In this document: piece by piece, positions 22,571 to 32,495 of the stretch
How the letters are laid out: each line of letters opens with the position of its first letter
How positions within the stretch are numbered: the first letter of the stretch is position 1
Origin: Allocoprococcus comes
Lineage (GTDB): Bacteria > Bacillota > Clostridia > Lachnospirales > Lachnospiraceae
DNA length: 64,000 nt
Reading direction: 5' to 3'
Assembly: GCF_013300725.1 (NCBI RefSeq)
Contig: NZ_JAAIMM010000006.1
Coordinates: forward strand, 1-64,000
Program-made: the position numbers and the translations under genes
The notes under the pieces: generated by a model
Seen by the model: only the letters and a program-made list of their open reading frames with translations
What the model was told of the DNA's origin: nothing
Databases searched by the model: none

Positions 22571-24502
22571 TTAGTACAGCTTTGCACCAGCCGGGATTCT
22601 GTCATTTACCATCAGAAGGTTCAGTCCTTCGTGACCGTCTTCCTCATGTACTGCTGAGATCAGCATACCTTCGGAATCAATTCCCATCATCTTTCTCGGT
22701 GGCAGGTTCACGATAGCGATTGCTGTCTTACCAACCAGTTCTTCCGGCTCGTAATACTCGTGGATACCGCTTAAAATCACGCGATCCTTGCGTTCTCCGT
22801 CATCTAATGTAAACTTCAGAAGCTTCTTTGACTTCGGTACTGCTTCACAAGCTAAAATCTTAACTGCACGGAAATCAGATTTTGCAAATGTCTCAAAATC
22901 AACCATTTCTTCAAAGATTGGCTCGATCTTTACGTTAGAGAAATCAACCTTCTCTGCAACTTTTTCTGCAGCTGCAGGAGCTGCTTCGGAAGTCTTATTC
23001 ACCTTCTTGTCAGCGTCCAGGGACTTCATTGTTGGGAACAGCAACACATCTCTGATTGCCTCAGCCCCTGTCAGAAGCATACACATACGGTCGATACCAA
23101 ATCCGATACCACCTGTAGGCGGCATACCGATTTCCAGTGCGTTCATAAAGTCTTCATCTGTTGTGTTGGCTTCATCATCACCCTGTGCAAGCAGTTCTTC
23201 CTGTGCTTTGAAACGTTCTCTCTGATCGATCGGGTCATTCAGCTCTGAGTAAGCATTTGCCATTTCCCAGCCGTTCATGAAGAACTCGAAACGTTCTACA
23301 TAGTCCGGATTTTCCGGTTTCTTCTTTGTAAGTGGTGAGATCTCAACCGGATGATCCATAACAAATGTCGGCTGAAGAAGGTGCTCTTCTACATATTCTT
23401 CGAAGAACAGATTCAGAATATCACCCTTTTTATGTCTTTCTTCAAATTCAAGATTGTGTGCTTTCGCAAGCTCTCTTGCCTGTTCCAGTGTCTCTACTTC
23501 ATTCCAGTCAACACCTGCATATTTCTTAACTGCATCAACCATTGTGATACGCTCGAACGGCTTTCCGAGATCCATCTCGATTCCTTTATATACAATCTGA
23601 GTAGTTCCAAGAACTTCCTGTGCAACGAAACGATACAGGTTTTCTGTCAGATCCATCATGCCATGATAGTCTGTGTATGCCTGGTAAAGTTCCATCAGAG
23701 TGAATTCTGGGTTATGTCTTGTATCAAGACCTTCGTTACGGAATACTCGTCCGATCTCATATACTCTTTCCAGACCACCAACGATCAGTCTCTTCAGGTA
23801 AAGTTCCAGAGAGATACGGAGCTTCAGATCTTCGTTCAGGGCGTTGAAATGTGTCTCGAACGGTCTTGCAGCTGCTCCTCCGGCATTCTGTACAAGCATC
23901 GGAGTCTCTACTTCCATAAAGCCTTCATTTCCAAGATATTTACGGATTGCAGTAAGGATCTTGGAACGTTTAATAAAGGTATCCTTTACTTCCGGGTTCA
24001 TGATCAGATCCACATATCTCTGACGATAACGAGTATCTGTGTTTGTCAGTCCATGGAACTTCTCCGGAAGGATCTGCAGACTCTTTGAGAGGAGCTTTAC
24101 AGCAGATGCATGAATGGAGATCTCTCCTGTCTTTGTCTTGAATACTTCCCCTTCAAGTCCTACGATATCACCGATATCCATCTTCTTGAATGCTTTGTAT
24201 TCTTCTTCCCCGATACTGTCTCTTGCTACATAAGACTGGATATTTCCCTGTAAATCCTGCACATTACAGAAAGATGCTTTTCCCATCACACGTTTGGACA
24301 TCATACGTCCTGCGAGTACAACATGCTTTCCTTCCAGTTCATCAAAGTTGTCTTTGACTTCCTGGCTGTGATGTGTTACGTCATATTTTGTGATCTCAAA
24401 AGGATTCTGTCCGTTTGCCTGCAGTTCTGCAAGTTTCTCACGGCGCACCTTTCTTAAATGATTCAAATCCTGTTCCTGTCCATTGTTCTGCTGTGTTGCC
24501 AC
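22571..24502 (-). CDS. lysS: Lysyl-tRNA synthetase, class II, with C-terminal tRNA-binding domain
   Basis: About 643 residues from GTG 24502, with AAGGAG 8 nt upstream; another GTG at 24511 overlaps that site. The N-terminal OB anticodon domain covers residues 15-150, then the class II core. Motif 2 is [20 protein letters not shown] and motif 3 is [18 protein letters not shown]. Usual LysS is ~500 residues. This protein adds ~110 residues ([20 protein letters not shown], then GMLISAV) that match the Trbp111/EMAP-II-type OB domain seen at the C-terminus of bacterial MetRS. It charges tRNA-Lys. The extra domain likely raises tRNA affinity. Confidence 0.95.
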   Translation of the reverse strand: MATQQNNGQEQDLNHLRKVRREKLAELQANGQNPFEITKYDVTHHSQEVKDNFDELEGKHVVLAGRMMSKRVMGKASFCNVQDLQGNIQSYVARDSIGEEEYKAFKKMDIGDIVGLEGEVFKTKTGEISIHASAVKLLSKSLQILPEKFHGLTNTDTRYRQRYVDLIMNPEVKDTFIKRSKILTAIRKYLGNEGFMEVETPMLVQNAGGAAARPFETHFNALNEDLKLRISLELYLKRLIVGGLERVYEIGRVFRNEGLDTRHNPEFTLMELYQAYTDYHGMMDLTENLYRFVAQEVLGTTQIVYKGIEMDLGKPFERITMVDAVKKYAGVDWNEVETLEQARELAKAHNLEFEERHKKGDILNLFFEEYVEEHLLQPTFVMDHPVEISPLTKKKPENPDYVERFEFFMNGWEMANAYSELNDPIDQRERFKAQEELLAQGDDEANTTDEDFMNALEIGMPPTGGIGFGIDRMCMLLTGAEAIRDVLLFPTMKSLDADKKVNKTSEAAPAAAEKVAEKVDFSNVKIEPIFEEMVDFETFAKSDFRAVKILACEAVPKSKKLLKFTLDDGERKDRVILSGIHEYYEPEELVGKTAIAIVNLPPRKMMGIDSEGMLISAVHEEDGHEGLNLLMVNDRIPAGAKLY

Positions 24503-24535
24503 TTTTTTCACTCCTTCTCTCTGCTGTATATCGTC

Positions 24536-25018
24536 TTATACTGAACGGTTGATTTTCAGTACTTCGTACTCAATAACTCCTGCCTGTGTCTCAACTGATA
24601 CTACGTCTCCGACTTTCTTACCGATCAGGGCTTTTCCTACCGGAGATTCATTGGAAATCTTACCTTCTAGGCTGTTTGCTTCTGTAGAACCTACCAGCTG
24701 GAATACGATTTCCTCTTCAAATTCTTTATCATATACATCTACTGTACATCCGATGTTGATGGTATCAAGATCCACGTCATCTTCTACTACAACTTCTGCA
24801 TTCTTGAGGATTTTCTCAAGTTCTTCGATACGTGCTTCGATATCACGCTGCTCGTCCTTTGCTGCATCGTACTCAGCGTTCTCTGAAAGGTCTCCCTGTT
24901 CTCTGGCTTCTTTGATCTTTCCTGCCACTTCTTTTCTTTTCACAACTTTTAAATTTTCAAGCTCATCTTCCAGTTTCTTAAGTCCTGTATAGGTGAGTAA
25001 TGTTTTCTTTGCTTCCAT
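24536..25018 (-). CDS. greA: Transcription elongation factor GreA
   Basis: 160 residues, AAGGAG before the ATG. The N-terminal coiled coil ([20 protein letters not shown] through [14 protein letters not shown]) carries the acidic tip DLSENAEYD that enters the RNA polymerase secondary channel and stimulates cleavage of backtracked RNA. The C-terminal FKBP-like domain is [20 protein letters not shown]. Length and motifs are standard. It is 33 bp upstream of lysS and 186 bp downstream of dusB, with its own promoter. Confidence 0.97.
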   Translation of the reverse strand: MEAKKTLLTYTGLKKLEDELENLKVVKRKEVAGKIKEAREQGDLSENAEYDAAKDEQRDIEARIEELEKILKNAEVVVEDDVDLDTINIGCTVDVYDKEFEEEIVFQLVGSTEANSLEGKISNESPVGKALIGKKVGDVVSVETQAGVIEYEVLKINRSV

Positions 25019-25110
25019 TATAATTCTCCTTACTTACTGACAAATCATTTTCTATTCAAGCCGCAGATACTGATTTTATCCGCATTTAAAGCTACTTTCA
25101 CAATTTCATT

Positions 25111-25139
25111 ATTATACATATTTCCGGCGGCTGTGTCAA
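25111..25139 (-). promoter_or_regulatory. Promoter of greA-lysS
   Basis: On the minus strand TTGACA (25134-25139) and TATAAT (25111-25116), both consensus, with a 17-bp spacer, ~93 bp before the greA start. Confidence 0.85.
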
Positions 25140-25165
25140 CAATTCTTTGCTGGTTTAATATATGC

Positions 25166-25186
25166 AAAAACGCATTCTCTCATGCG
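25166..25186 (-). terminator. Terminator after dusB
   Basis: On the minus strand CGCAT-GAGAGA-ATGCG followed by TTTTT, 19 nt after the dusB stop. The stem is short but extended by weaker AAAACG/CGTTTT pairing. Confidence 0.6.
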
Positions 25187-25204
25187 AAAGAACACGTTTT
25201 ATGT

Positions 25205-26173
25205 CTATCCGATTTTTTCCATTAAAAGGTTCTCCAGTTCTTCATAACTTTCCACCTGATTGATCTCATCTCTGAGCTTCGCAGAACCCTGCATTCCCTT
25301 GGTATACCATGCCACATGCTTGCGCATTTCACGGATTCCGATATAATCTCCCTTGAACTCGATCTGCAGTCTTGCATGACGCAGCATTGTTTCCCGGATC
25401 TGCTCTGCACTCGGTCTTTCCGGCAAGAAACCGGTCTCTTCATACGCCAGCAGTTCCCGGAAAATCCATGGATTTCCCTGGCAGCCTCTTCCGATCATCA
25501 CACCATCACAGCCGGTCTGCTCAAACATATCCAGTGCCTTCTGTCCGTTTGTCACATCTCCATTCCCGATTACAGGAATCTTCACTGCTTCTTTCACCTT
25601 ACGGATAATCTCCCAGTCTGCATTTCCGGAGTAATACTGTTCTCTGGTCCTTCCGTGTACTGCAATCGCCGCTGCACCTGCTTCTTCTGCGATCTTCGCA
25701 ACCTCCGGTGCATTGATACAGGTATCGTCAAATCCTTTGCGGATCTTTATCGTCACCGGTTTCCTGATCGCTCTCGCTGTCTTATATACAATATCATAGA
25801 TCCGCTTCGGATCCTTCAGTAGCGCCGAACCTTCTCCATTGCGCACGACCTTTGGAACCGGACAGCCCATATTGATATCCAGGATCTGAAATGGAAGTTC
25901 TTCGATCCGCTTTGCCTGCTCGGAAATGATGTCCGGATCTTCCCCGAAAAGCTGAAGTGATACCGGGTATTCTCTTGGATCAATCGCAAGCAGCGCCTTG
26001 GTATTCTTATTCTTATACTGGAGTGCCTTTGCACTGATCATTTCCATACACAGCAGTCCTGCTCCCTGTTCCTTGCATAACAGACGAAATGGCAGGTCTG
26101 TTACCCCTGCCATCGGTGCCAGCACATAACGGTTCGGAAGCTCTACATTTCCTATCGTCAGTGTCTTTATCAT
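25205..26173 (-). CDS. dusB: tRNA-dihydrouridine synthase
   Basis: 322 residues. It begins with the FMN barrel text ELPNRYVLAPMAGVTDLPFR. The catalytic Cys lies in DINMGCPVPKVVRNGEGSAL. HGRTREQYYSGNADW and GNGDV, then GVMIGRGCQGNPWIF, are the FMN-phosphate motifs. It reduces uridine to dihydrouridine in tRNA D-loops using NADPH and FMN. The start overlaps the DUF6145 stop by 4 bp, so it is coupled to the birA operon. Confidence 0.95.
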   Translation of the reverse strand: MIKTLTIGNVELPNRYVLAPMAGVTDLPFRLLCKEQGAGLLCMEMISAKALQYKNKNTKALLAIDPREYPVSLQLFGEDPDIISEQAKRIEELPFQILDINMGCPVPKVVRNGEGSALLKDPKRIYDIVYKTARAIRKPVTIKIRKGFDDTCINAPEVAKIAEEAGAAAIAVHGRTREQYYSGNADWEIIRKVKEAVKIPVIGNGDVTNGQKALDMFEQTGCDGVMIGRGCQGNPWIFRELLAYEETGFLPERPSAEQIRETMLRHARLQIEFKGDYIGIREMRKHVAWYTKGMQGSAKLRDEINQVESYEELENLLMEKIG

Positions 26174-26508
26174 TCGATCTCTTCCCCCAGGAAAAATACT
26201 TTGTAGTAAAGCTGAAGCTGTGTCAGAAGCTCCTGCTTTTTCTCGTCCGTCTGGATCTCTTTGATCTTCAGTCGGCTTCCGATCTCGTCAAACATCGGAT
26301 CGCCTTCTGCTGCTGTGACTTCAAATTCCAGCTCTCCATTCTCTTCAAATACAAGCGTCAGGATTCCTCCCACGTCATGTACATACAGCACACACATGAT
26401 CTTCAGTTCATCCTTGATGTGCTGCGGCAGATTATCAAAATCCGGATTCATATAAAATTTTTCTTCGTAAGAGTTTGCTCCGCATAATACGATCTTATCC
26501 TGATACAT
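26170..26508 (-). CDS. DUF6145 protein
   Basis: 112 residues, GGAG upstream. Text such as DKIVLCGANSYEEKFYMNPD, then LPQHIKDELKIMCVLYVHDV, matches the DUF6145 family conserved beside birA and dus genes in Lachnospiraceae. Small alpha/beta protein, no membrane segment, acidic (pI low by inspection). Function unknown. It overlaps dusB and follows birA by 11 bp, so it is co-transcribed. Confidence 0.8.
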   Translation of the reverse strand: MYQDKIVLCGANSYEEKFYMNPDFDNLPQHIKDELKIMCVLYVHDVGGILTLVFEENGELEFEVTAAEGDPMFDEIGSRLKIKEIQTDEKKQELLTQLQLYYKVFFLGEEIE

Positions 26509-26519
26509 AAATACTCCTT

Positions 26520-27500
26520 CTATACATACCCATAAATTCCACGTACCGAAACTTCTCCGGCAAAAACAGACTTTCTGCTTCCGTCTTCACATTCTACCTG
26601 TAATTCCCCGGTCTTGTCAATTCCAAGTGCCAGTGCATCGTATTCGTGTTCCGGTTCCAGCACCCGTACCCGACGTCCACAGTTCACCAGCAGACGGTTA
26701 TAGTCTTCCATGATCGGCTTCAGACTTCCCGCCTCGCAGACCGCTTCGTAAGCTTTTTCAAAATGCTCCATGATCGCAGCGATCAGCTCAAACCGGCGGA
26801 ATTCTTTTCCGGCTTCGATCCGCAGCGAAGTCGCCGTCTTTGCGATATCTTCCGGAAAGGACTCCATATTGACATTGATTCCGATTCCGATCACCACATG
26901 ATTGATGTAATCGATCTCTGCACTCATCTCTGTCAGGATTCCGCTGATCTTCTTTCCATTCACGACCAGGTCATTCGGCCATTTGATCCCGATATCCAGC
27001 CCGGTCTTTTCACGCAGGGCTATCGTCGATGCATATGCCATGACAAGCGTCAGCATCGGTGCATCTGATGGATTCATCTTTGGTCGTAACAGAATCGACA
27101 TGGAAATACTACTGCCTGCCGGTGACTGCCAGCATCTGCCGCGCCTTCCTTTTCCCGCCGTCTGCGTCTCCGCAACAAAAAGAGTTCCATCCGCACCTCC
27201 GGCCTCGCCAAGTGCTTTGGCCCGGTTATTGGTCGAATCGATCTCGTCATAATACTCCAGATTTTTCGCCATCCATTTTGTCTCCAGACAACTTTTTATC
27301 GCATCTGCGGTAATCCGATCCGGAATATCCACAATGCGATAACCTTTGTTTCTCACGGCTTCGATCTCATAGCCTTCTTCTTTTAACTGATTGATTGCTT
27401 TCCACACAGCAGTCCTGGACACCTGGAAGTGGTCACAGAGCTGCTGCCCCGACAGATACCCATCGCTCTGCCGGAGCATCTTTAATATCTCTGCTTTCAT
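26520..27500 (-). CDS. birA: Biotin-[acetyl-CoA-carboxylase] ligase and biotin operon repressor
   Basis: 326 residues. The N-terminal winged helix (LKMLRQSDGYLSGQQLCDHF, then VSRTAVWKAINQLKEEG) binds DNA. The catalytic domain contains the biotinyl-AMP loop ETQTAGKGRRGRCWQSPAG and KWPNDLVVNGKKISGILTE. The C-terminal SH3-like domain is VNCGRRVRVLEPEHEYDA. It attaches biotin to carboxylase carrier proteins and, when loaded, represses biotin genes. Full length. Located 6 bp after the patatin-OTC gene's stop in the same direction. Confidence 0.95.
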   Translation of the reverse strand: MKAEILKMLRQSDGYLSGQQLCDHFQVSRTAVWKAINQLKEEGYEIEAVRNKGYRIVDIPDRITADAIKSCLETKWMAKNLEYYDEIDSTNNRAKALGEAGGADGTLFVAETQTAGKGRRGRCWQSPAGSSISMSILLRPKMNPSDAPMLTLVMAYASTIALREKTGLDIGIKWPNDLVVNGKKISGILTEMSAEIDYINHVVIGIGINVNMESFPEDIAKTATSLRIEAGKEFRRFELIAAIMEHFEKAYEAVCEAGSLKPIMEDYNRLLVNCGRRVRVLEPEHEYDALALGIDKTGELQVECEDGSRKSVFAGEVSVRGIYGYV

Positions 27501-27505
27501 GCTTA

Positions 27506-29554
27506 TTATTCGTTCTCTCCTAAAGTTGCAACCATAACTGCCTTGATTGTATGCAGACGGTTCTCAGCTTCATCAAATACTCTTGACTGTGGTCCTTCAA
27601 ATACTTCCTCGGTAACTTCTTTTTCTTTGATCGCCGGCAGGCAATGTGAGAAGATTGTAGTATCTTTTCCCGTACGTTCCATCAGAGCTGTATTTACCTG
27701 ATATGGCTTTCCGAGACGCTCTCTTTCCTGTTCTTTCTTTTCTTCACCCATGGAAATCCATACATCTGTGTAAATAACATCTGCTCCCTTTACACCGTCA
27801 AGATCTTCTGTGATCTCAATCTTAGCTCCGGATTCTTTTGCATATTCTTCACATCTCTTCCACAGGGATTCCGAAGTCCAGAGCGCTTTTGGTGCAACGA
27901 TCGCTACATCTACACCAACCTTTGCGCATCCTACCAGAAGGCTGTTGGCAACATTGTTACGTCCGTCTCCAAGGTATGCCACTTTCAGTCCTTTGAGATG
28001 ACCGAATTCTTCTTTCATGGTAAGGAACATGGCAAGGCACTGTGTCGGATGTGTTGCATCTGTCAGACCATTCCATACCGGAACTCCGCTGTACTCTGCA
28101 AGTACATCTGCGTATCTCTGTTCAAATCCACGGAATTCGATTCCATCGAACATTCTTCCAAGCACACGTGCTGTATCTTCGATACTCTCTTTATCACCTA
28201 ACTGGATCTCGTTACCTGCAAGGTATGTCGGGATTCCACCTTCATCCTGTGCACCTACGGTAAATGCACATCTGGTTCTTGTAGACGGTTTTTCAAAAAT
28301 AAGGGCAATGTTCTTTCCTTCCAGGCTGTGTCCCTTAATTCCTGCTTTCTTCTTTGCCTTTAACTCACCTGCCAGGTCAACGAGATATTCAATCTCTGCC
28401 GGTGTATAATCTTCCAGTTTCAAAAAACTTCTTCCTTTTAAATTCATCTTGTAGTCCTTTCTCAGCTTTGCAATCGCATGGACGAATTTCGGCAGTTTTT
28501 CTTTTCCCTCATCTGTAAGAGTCTCGTACTTTCTGCTTGTCTCATTCCACAGTTCATCTGCTGTATAAATATTGTATTTTGGAATTCTCATGAGCTTTGC
28601 ACTTGCCTCCAGCATTCCATAGAACAGTTCTCTGTCTGCGCAGCCGATCGGCAGCTTTAATTTAAAACGATATTCCGTCTTTTCAAGTTCGCTCAAAAGC
28701 TTCATTATTTCTACATAATAACACTCTTCTCGCGTTTCTTCAATATAGTAAATCGATCCAGTGAGCCCGTAGAGTGCCCTTTTTGCATCATAATAACCGA
28801 TTTTAAGGTTCTGGCGGCTCCGCTTTGATGAAAATTCAAGAATACTGCCAAGTCCGACTCTCGGTTCGATCTCCAGCAGGGAACCATCCTCCGGGATCGT
28901 TGTCCTCGGCACTCTTCCCGGTCCGAAGATCCTCACCTGGATCAGATCCTTATAGCCTCTTTTTAAGAGAGACCCGGTCGGCACGTTATTGACCGCCCCG
29001 CCATCGATATAGGTCTTCCCATGCAGAGGTTCATTTTTAAAGCCAAGCAGATAAGCACTGGCAAGCAGGAAATCCTCCAGAAGTCCTTCCGGTATATCCT
29101 CAATACTCAGATCCAGCTCTTTCATATCTGATACAGAAAATGTCAGAAGACAGAATTCTTTTCCGCATTTCCTGATCTTTTCTTCGTCTACAACCTCATG
29201 GATCAATTCCTTAAGCGGTGTAATATCAATTCCACCATCTGCAAGTTTCTTCCAGAGACCTTTCAAAATCTCTCTTATGGATGCCTCTCCATCAAAGAAC
29301 TGTTCCATCAACTCCTCATCCACATCCATAACACGGGAAAATGCCATCTCTTTCCAGATATGTTCTGCTTTCTCCAGATCTCCCATACAAACAAGGGCGC
29401 CATTCAGGGCGCCCACAGAAGTACCCGCTACTGCACTGATCTTCACACCAGCTTCCGAGAGAGCCCGCCACGCACCAATCTGATACGCACCTCTGGCTCC
29501 TCCTCCATCGAATACCAATCCATATTCTTTATTTAAATCGATTATTGGTTTCAT
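27506..29554 (-). CDS. argF: Patatin-like phospholipase fused to ornithine carbamoyltransferase
   Basis: One open frame of 682 residues joins two enzymes. Residues 1-~340 are a patatin-type lipid acyl hydrolase: oxyanion DGGGARGAY, nucleophile GTSVG and Asp in YIDGGAVNN. From Met ~370 (ATG at 28447) a complete 313-residue OTC follows: [32 protein letters not shown] for carbamoyl phosphate, [10 protein letters not shown] and SHCLPA. AAAGGA stands 7 nt before that internal ATG, so free OTC may also be made. OTC makes citrulline for arginine synthesis or runs in reverse for energy. No arginine genes adjoin it. Loss of a stop between two adjacent genes explains the fusion; a sequencing error would look the same. 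Confidence 0.85.
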   Translation of the reverse strand: MKPIIDLNKEYGLVFDGGGARGAYQIGAWRALSEAGVKISAVAGTSVGALNGALVCMGDLEKAEHIWKEMAFSRVMDVDEELMEQFFDGEASIREILKGLWKKLADGGIDITPLKELIHEVVDEEKIRKCGKEFCLLTFSVSDMKELDLSIEDIPEGLLEDFLLASAYLLGFKNEPLHGKTYIDGGAVNNVPTGSLLKRGYKDLIQVRIFGPGRVPRTTIPEDGSLLEIEPRVGLGSILEFSSKRSRQNLKIGYYDAKRALYGLTGSIYYIEETREECYYVEIMKLLSELEKTEYRFKLKLPIGCADRELFYGMLEASAKLMRIPKYNIYTADELWNETSRKYETLTDEGKEKLPKFVHAIAKLRKDYKMNLKGRSFLKLEDYTPAEIEYLVDLAGELKAKKKAGIKGHSLEGKNIALIFEKPSTRTRCAFTVGAQDEGGIPTYLAGNEIQLGDKESIEDTARVLGRMFDGIEFRGFEQRYADVLAEYSGVPVWNGLTDATHPTQCLAMFLTMKEEFGHLKGLKVAYLGDGRNNVANSLLVGCAKVGVDVAIVAPKALWTSESLWKRCEEYAKESGAKIEITEDLDGVKGADVIYTDVWISMGEEKKEQERERLGKPYQVNTALMERTGKDTTIFSHCLPAIKEKEVTEEVFEGPQSRVFDEAENRLHTIKAVMVATLGENE

Positions 29555-29593
29555 CAAATCACACTCTCCTTTGCGCTTGATTTCCCCTCATCA

Positions 29594-30385
29594 CTACCGG
29601 CGCTGTCTTGCCGCCTCGAACATCAATACCGAAGATGCCACTGCCGCATTCAGCGATTCTACCTCTCCGCACATCGGAATTTTGATATAACACTCTGCTG
29701 CATCTGCCACTTCATCCCGAAGTCCGTTACCCTCATTTCCAATTAAAAATGCTGTCCCTCTTGTGTAATCCTCCTGATCGTAGCTGTTCTTTCCTTTCAG
29801 ATGTGCCGCATAGGAATGAATCCCGGCTTCTGCAAGTACTTCCAGAGTTTCCGGTAAATGCTCTACATACACAAACGGCATCCGGTAAACCGATCCCATC
29901 GTTGAACGGATCACCTTGGGATTGTAAATATCCACACAGTCGTAACTCATGATCACGCCGGTTACGCCTGCCGCTTCCCCTGCACGGAGAATGGTTCCCA
30001 GGTTTCCCGGATCCTGCAGGTTATCCAGCACCATCAGAAGCGGTTTCCTTCCCTGCGCATCCAGATCCAGCATCTCACGTATCTCACAGCTTCTCTGCTC
30101 CATCACAAGCAGGATCCCCTGTGGTGTCTTTGTATCTGACACGTGGGAAAATACATGATCTGACAGGATTTCCATCTGTCTTCCCCATGCCGAAAGTCCC
30201 AGTTCTTCTCCATATCGGCTGTAAAACTGCTCCGATACATAAACCTCTCTCACCTGCGCACGCGGAGCTTCCCGGTACATCCGGATCCCCTCTACGATAT
30301 AGATGCCTTCTTCATCACGCGCCTTTCTCTTTTTCTGCCATGTAACAAGCTGTTTTACCCTGGCATTTCCTGTACTGGTTATCAT
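29594..30385 (-). CDS. TrmH-family 23S rRNA 2'-O-methyltransferase (RlmB/TsnR-like)
   Basis: 263 residues. The start ITSTGNARVKQLVTWQKKRK is typical of the RNA-binding L7Ae-like N-terminus, and YIVEGIRMYREAP follows. SpoU motifs: DNLQDPGNLGTILRAGEAAG, FLIGNEGNGL and IPMCGEVESLNAAVASSV. It transfers methyl from SAM to a ribose 2'-OH in rRNA; the target position is not deducible. It is co-oriented and 39 bp upstream of the patatin-OTC gene. Confidence 0.9.
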   Translation of the reverse strand: MITSTGNARVKQLVTWQKKRKARDEEGIYIVEGIRMYREAPRAQVREVYVSEQFYSRYGEELGLSAWGRQMEILSDHVFSHVSDTKTPQGILLVMEQRSCEIREMLDLDAQGRKPLLMVLDNLQDPGNLGTILRAGEAAGVTGVIMSYDCVDIYNPKVIRSTMGSVYRMPFVYVEHLPETLEVLAEAGIHSYAAHLKGKNSYDQEDYTRGTAFLIGNEGNGLRDEVADAAECYIKIPMCGEVESLNAAVASSVLMFEAARQRR

Positions 30386-30485
30386 ACTGTAATCTCTTTC
30401 CTTTTATTCTTCTACTCGATCATTCTGTCCCAATATCAAAGTGCCCGAACGATTGCAAGTTCAGGCGTTTGACACGGGATCCGTT

Positions 30486-31175
30486 TTACATCTTAAATCG
30501 ATATCCCACACCCCATATTGTCTCAATATACTGTGGGTTTGAGGTATCATATTCAATTTTTTCACGGATTTTCTTGATGTGTACAGTTACCGTTGCGATA
30601 TCTCCGATGGATTCCATATCCCAGATTTCGCTGAAAAGTTCATCCTTGGTGTATACATGGTTCGGATGGCTGGCAAGGAAGGTCAGAAGATCAAACTCTT
30701 TTGTTGTAAAATTCTTCTCCACTCCGTTTACCCACACCCGGCGTGCAGTGGTATCAATCTTAAGTCCGCGGATCTCGATCACCTTATTCTCTTCCACGGC
30801 ACTTCCGATCAGCCGCTCATAACGTGCCAGATGTGCTTTTACCCTTGCCACCAGCTCGCTCGGACTAAACGGCTTGGTCATATAGTCATCAGCCCCAAGT
30901 CCAAGTCCTCTGATCTTGTCGATATCATCTTTTTTCGCAGATACCATGATGATCGGTGTATTCTTTTCCGCACGAACTTTACGACAGATCTCAAAGCCAT
31001 CCACGCCCGGAAGCATCAGATCCAGGATCACCAGATCAAAGTCACCGGAAAGTGCTTTTTCTAGCCCTGTCTGTCCATCATTTGCAACCTCTACTTCAAA
31101 TCCACTCAGCTCCAGATAATCTTTCTCCAGATCTGCAATACTCTCTTCGTCTTCTACAATTAAAATCTTACTCAT
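30486..31175 (-). CDS. OmpR-family response regulator
   Basis: 229 residues. Receiver domain: ILIVEDEESIADLEKDYLEL with the acidic pocket, phospho-acceptor Asp in LVILDLMLPGVDGFE, Lys in TKPFSPSEL. DNA-binding winged helix: residues 130-229 with TKEFDLLTFLASHPNHVYTK and ATVTVHIKKIREKIEYD, ending VWGVGYRF. It overlaps the sensor kinase gene by 8 bp. Partner and order resemble VanR-type or cell-envelope stress systems; the regulon is unknown. Confidence 0.95.
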   Translation of the reverse strand: MSKILIVEDEESIADLEKDYLELSGFEVEVANDGQTGLEKALSGDFDLVILDLMLPGVDGFEICRKVRAEKNTPIIMVSAKKDDIDKIRGLGLGADDYMTKPFSPSELVARVKAHLARYERLIGSAVEENKVIEIRGLKIDTTARRVWVNGVEKNFTTKEFDLLTFLASHPNHVYTKDELFSEIWDMESIGDIATVTVHIKKIREKIEYDTSNPQYIETIWGVGYRFKM

Positions 31176-32325
31176 TTATCGGTACCTCCTGATATTTTCT
31201 GATTACAAAATACATCACTATGCCAACACCTTCCCGGCTGGTCGCCCAGATTTTACCACCATGATCTTCAATGATCTTCTTCACGATTGAAAGACCAATT
31301 CCGCTTCCGCCCTTGGATGAATTTCTTGAAGCATCCGTCCGGTAGAACCGGTCAAATATATTCGGCAGATCCTTCGCTGCGATTCCTTTTCCATTATCCT
31401 CAAGCTCTACCTGGATAAAATCACCCACGTCTTTTACCCGCAGGTTGATCAGCCCGTGCTCTCGTTCCATGTATTTCAGAGAATTGCTGACAATGTTGTT
31501 GATCACTCTCTTTAACTGCTCCGGATCTGCAATGATCTTCTGATCTCCTTCGACATAATTGAAATAACCAAACTCTACATTCTTGGAATCCAGCTCCATC
31601 TCAATATCTTCCGCACAGTCATTAAAATAATCATTCACTGAAAGCGGTGCAAAATTATACGGAATCCGGTTCGTATCGATCTTCGCATATAAGGTCAGTT
31701 CATTGATCAGCGTATCCATCTCATTCGCCTTATTGTAAATGGTTCCGATATATTTATCCATCTTCTCCGGCGTATCTGCAACCCCGTCACGAATTCCTTC
31801 TACATAACCTTTAATCGCTGTGATCGGCGTCTTAAGGTCATGGGAAATATTGCTGATCAGTTCTTTACTTTCCCGGTCACTCTTCAGCTTCTCCTCTGCA
31901 TTGTCTCTCAGACGAATCCGCATCTTTTCAAATGCCTGCATCAGTTCGCCGAGTTCGTCATCTTTTTCCGGTTTGATTTCAAAATTCAGGTTGCCTTCCT
32001 CTACATTCTTGGCGGCTTCCTGCATCTTGTGGATCGGACTGATGATACTTCCGTAAATCCACACCACCATGATCATCGCGGTAAGTGCCAGGATCAGGAC
32101 TACCGCAACGCATGCACTGATAATAAACTGCTGGATCTCCGGCATATCACCAAGTACTTTCATAGAATTGGCAAAATCCTTGTATTCTTCGCCGGTAATT
32201 CCGTAAGTATGCTCAATGACCCCGATCTGATAGCGCGCAATTCCAAAAATAAATGCCGCCGTCAGTATGGTCGGTATCGTGATCATCGTCACAAAGGAAA
32301 TGACCAGCCTTGTCCTTAGTTTCAT
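31168..32325 (-). CDS. Sensor histidine kinase
   Basis: About 385 residues from ATG 32325, with GGAGG 11 nt upstream. Two membrane helices (LVISFVTMITIPTILTAAFI and FIISACVAVVLILALTAMIM) flank a short ~45-residue outside loop. HAMP follows (about 95-145), then HisKA with SNISHDLKTPITAIKGYVEG (phospho-His) and HATPase_c with NNIVSNSLKYM, DNGKGI and GGSGIGLSIVKKI. The small external loop suggests sensing within or near the membrane. It phosphorylates the regulator encoded immediately downstream. Confidence 0.95.
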   Translation of the reverse strand: MKLRTRLVISFVTMITIPTILTAAFIFGIARYQIGVIEHTYGITGEEYKDFANSMKVLGDMPEIQQFIISACVAVVLILALTAMIMVVWIYGSIISPIHKMQEAAKNVEEGNLNFEIKPEKDDELGELMQAFEKMRIRLRDNAEEKLKSDRESKELISNISHDLKTPITAIKGYVEGIRDGVADTPEKMDKYIGTIYNKANEMDTLINELTLYAKIDTNRIPYNFAPLSVNDYFNDCAEDIEMELDSKNVEFGYFNYVEGDQKIIADPEQLKRVINNIVSNSLKYMEREHGLINLRVKDVGDFIQVELEDNGKGIAAKDLPNIFDRFYRTDASRNSSKGGSGIGLSIVKKIIEDHGGKIWATSREGVGIVMYFVIRKYQEVPINE

Positions 32326-32421
32326 GCTATATTCATCCTCCATTCATCGCGGGCGCCATCTGAGGTTCGTCCGTCTGGCGCTCACGTAAATCTCTCTGAT
32401 AACTAATAGCATATCATAAAA

Positions 32422-32448
32422 ACGGGTGCTTCACATCAAAGCACCCGT
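32422..32448 (-). terminator. Terminator of metK
   Basis: A perfect 10-bp stem ACGGGTGCTT/AAGCACCCGT with a 7-nt loop, followed on the minus strand by TTTTT, 47 nt after the metK stop. Confidence 0.85.
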
Positions 32449-32495
32449 AAAATTTTCTAAATTTTTTCTAAAACGATCAAATCCAGAACTTGTTA

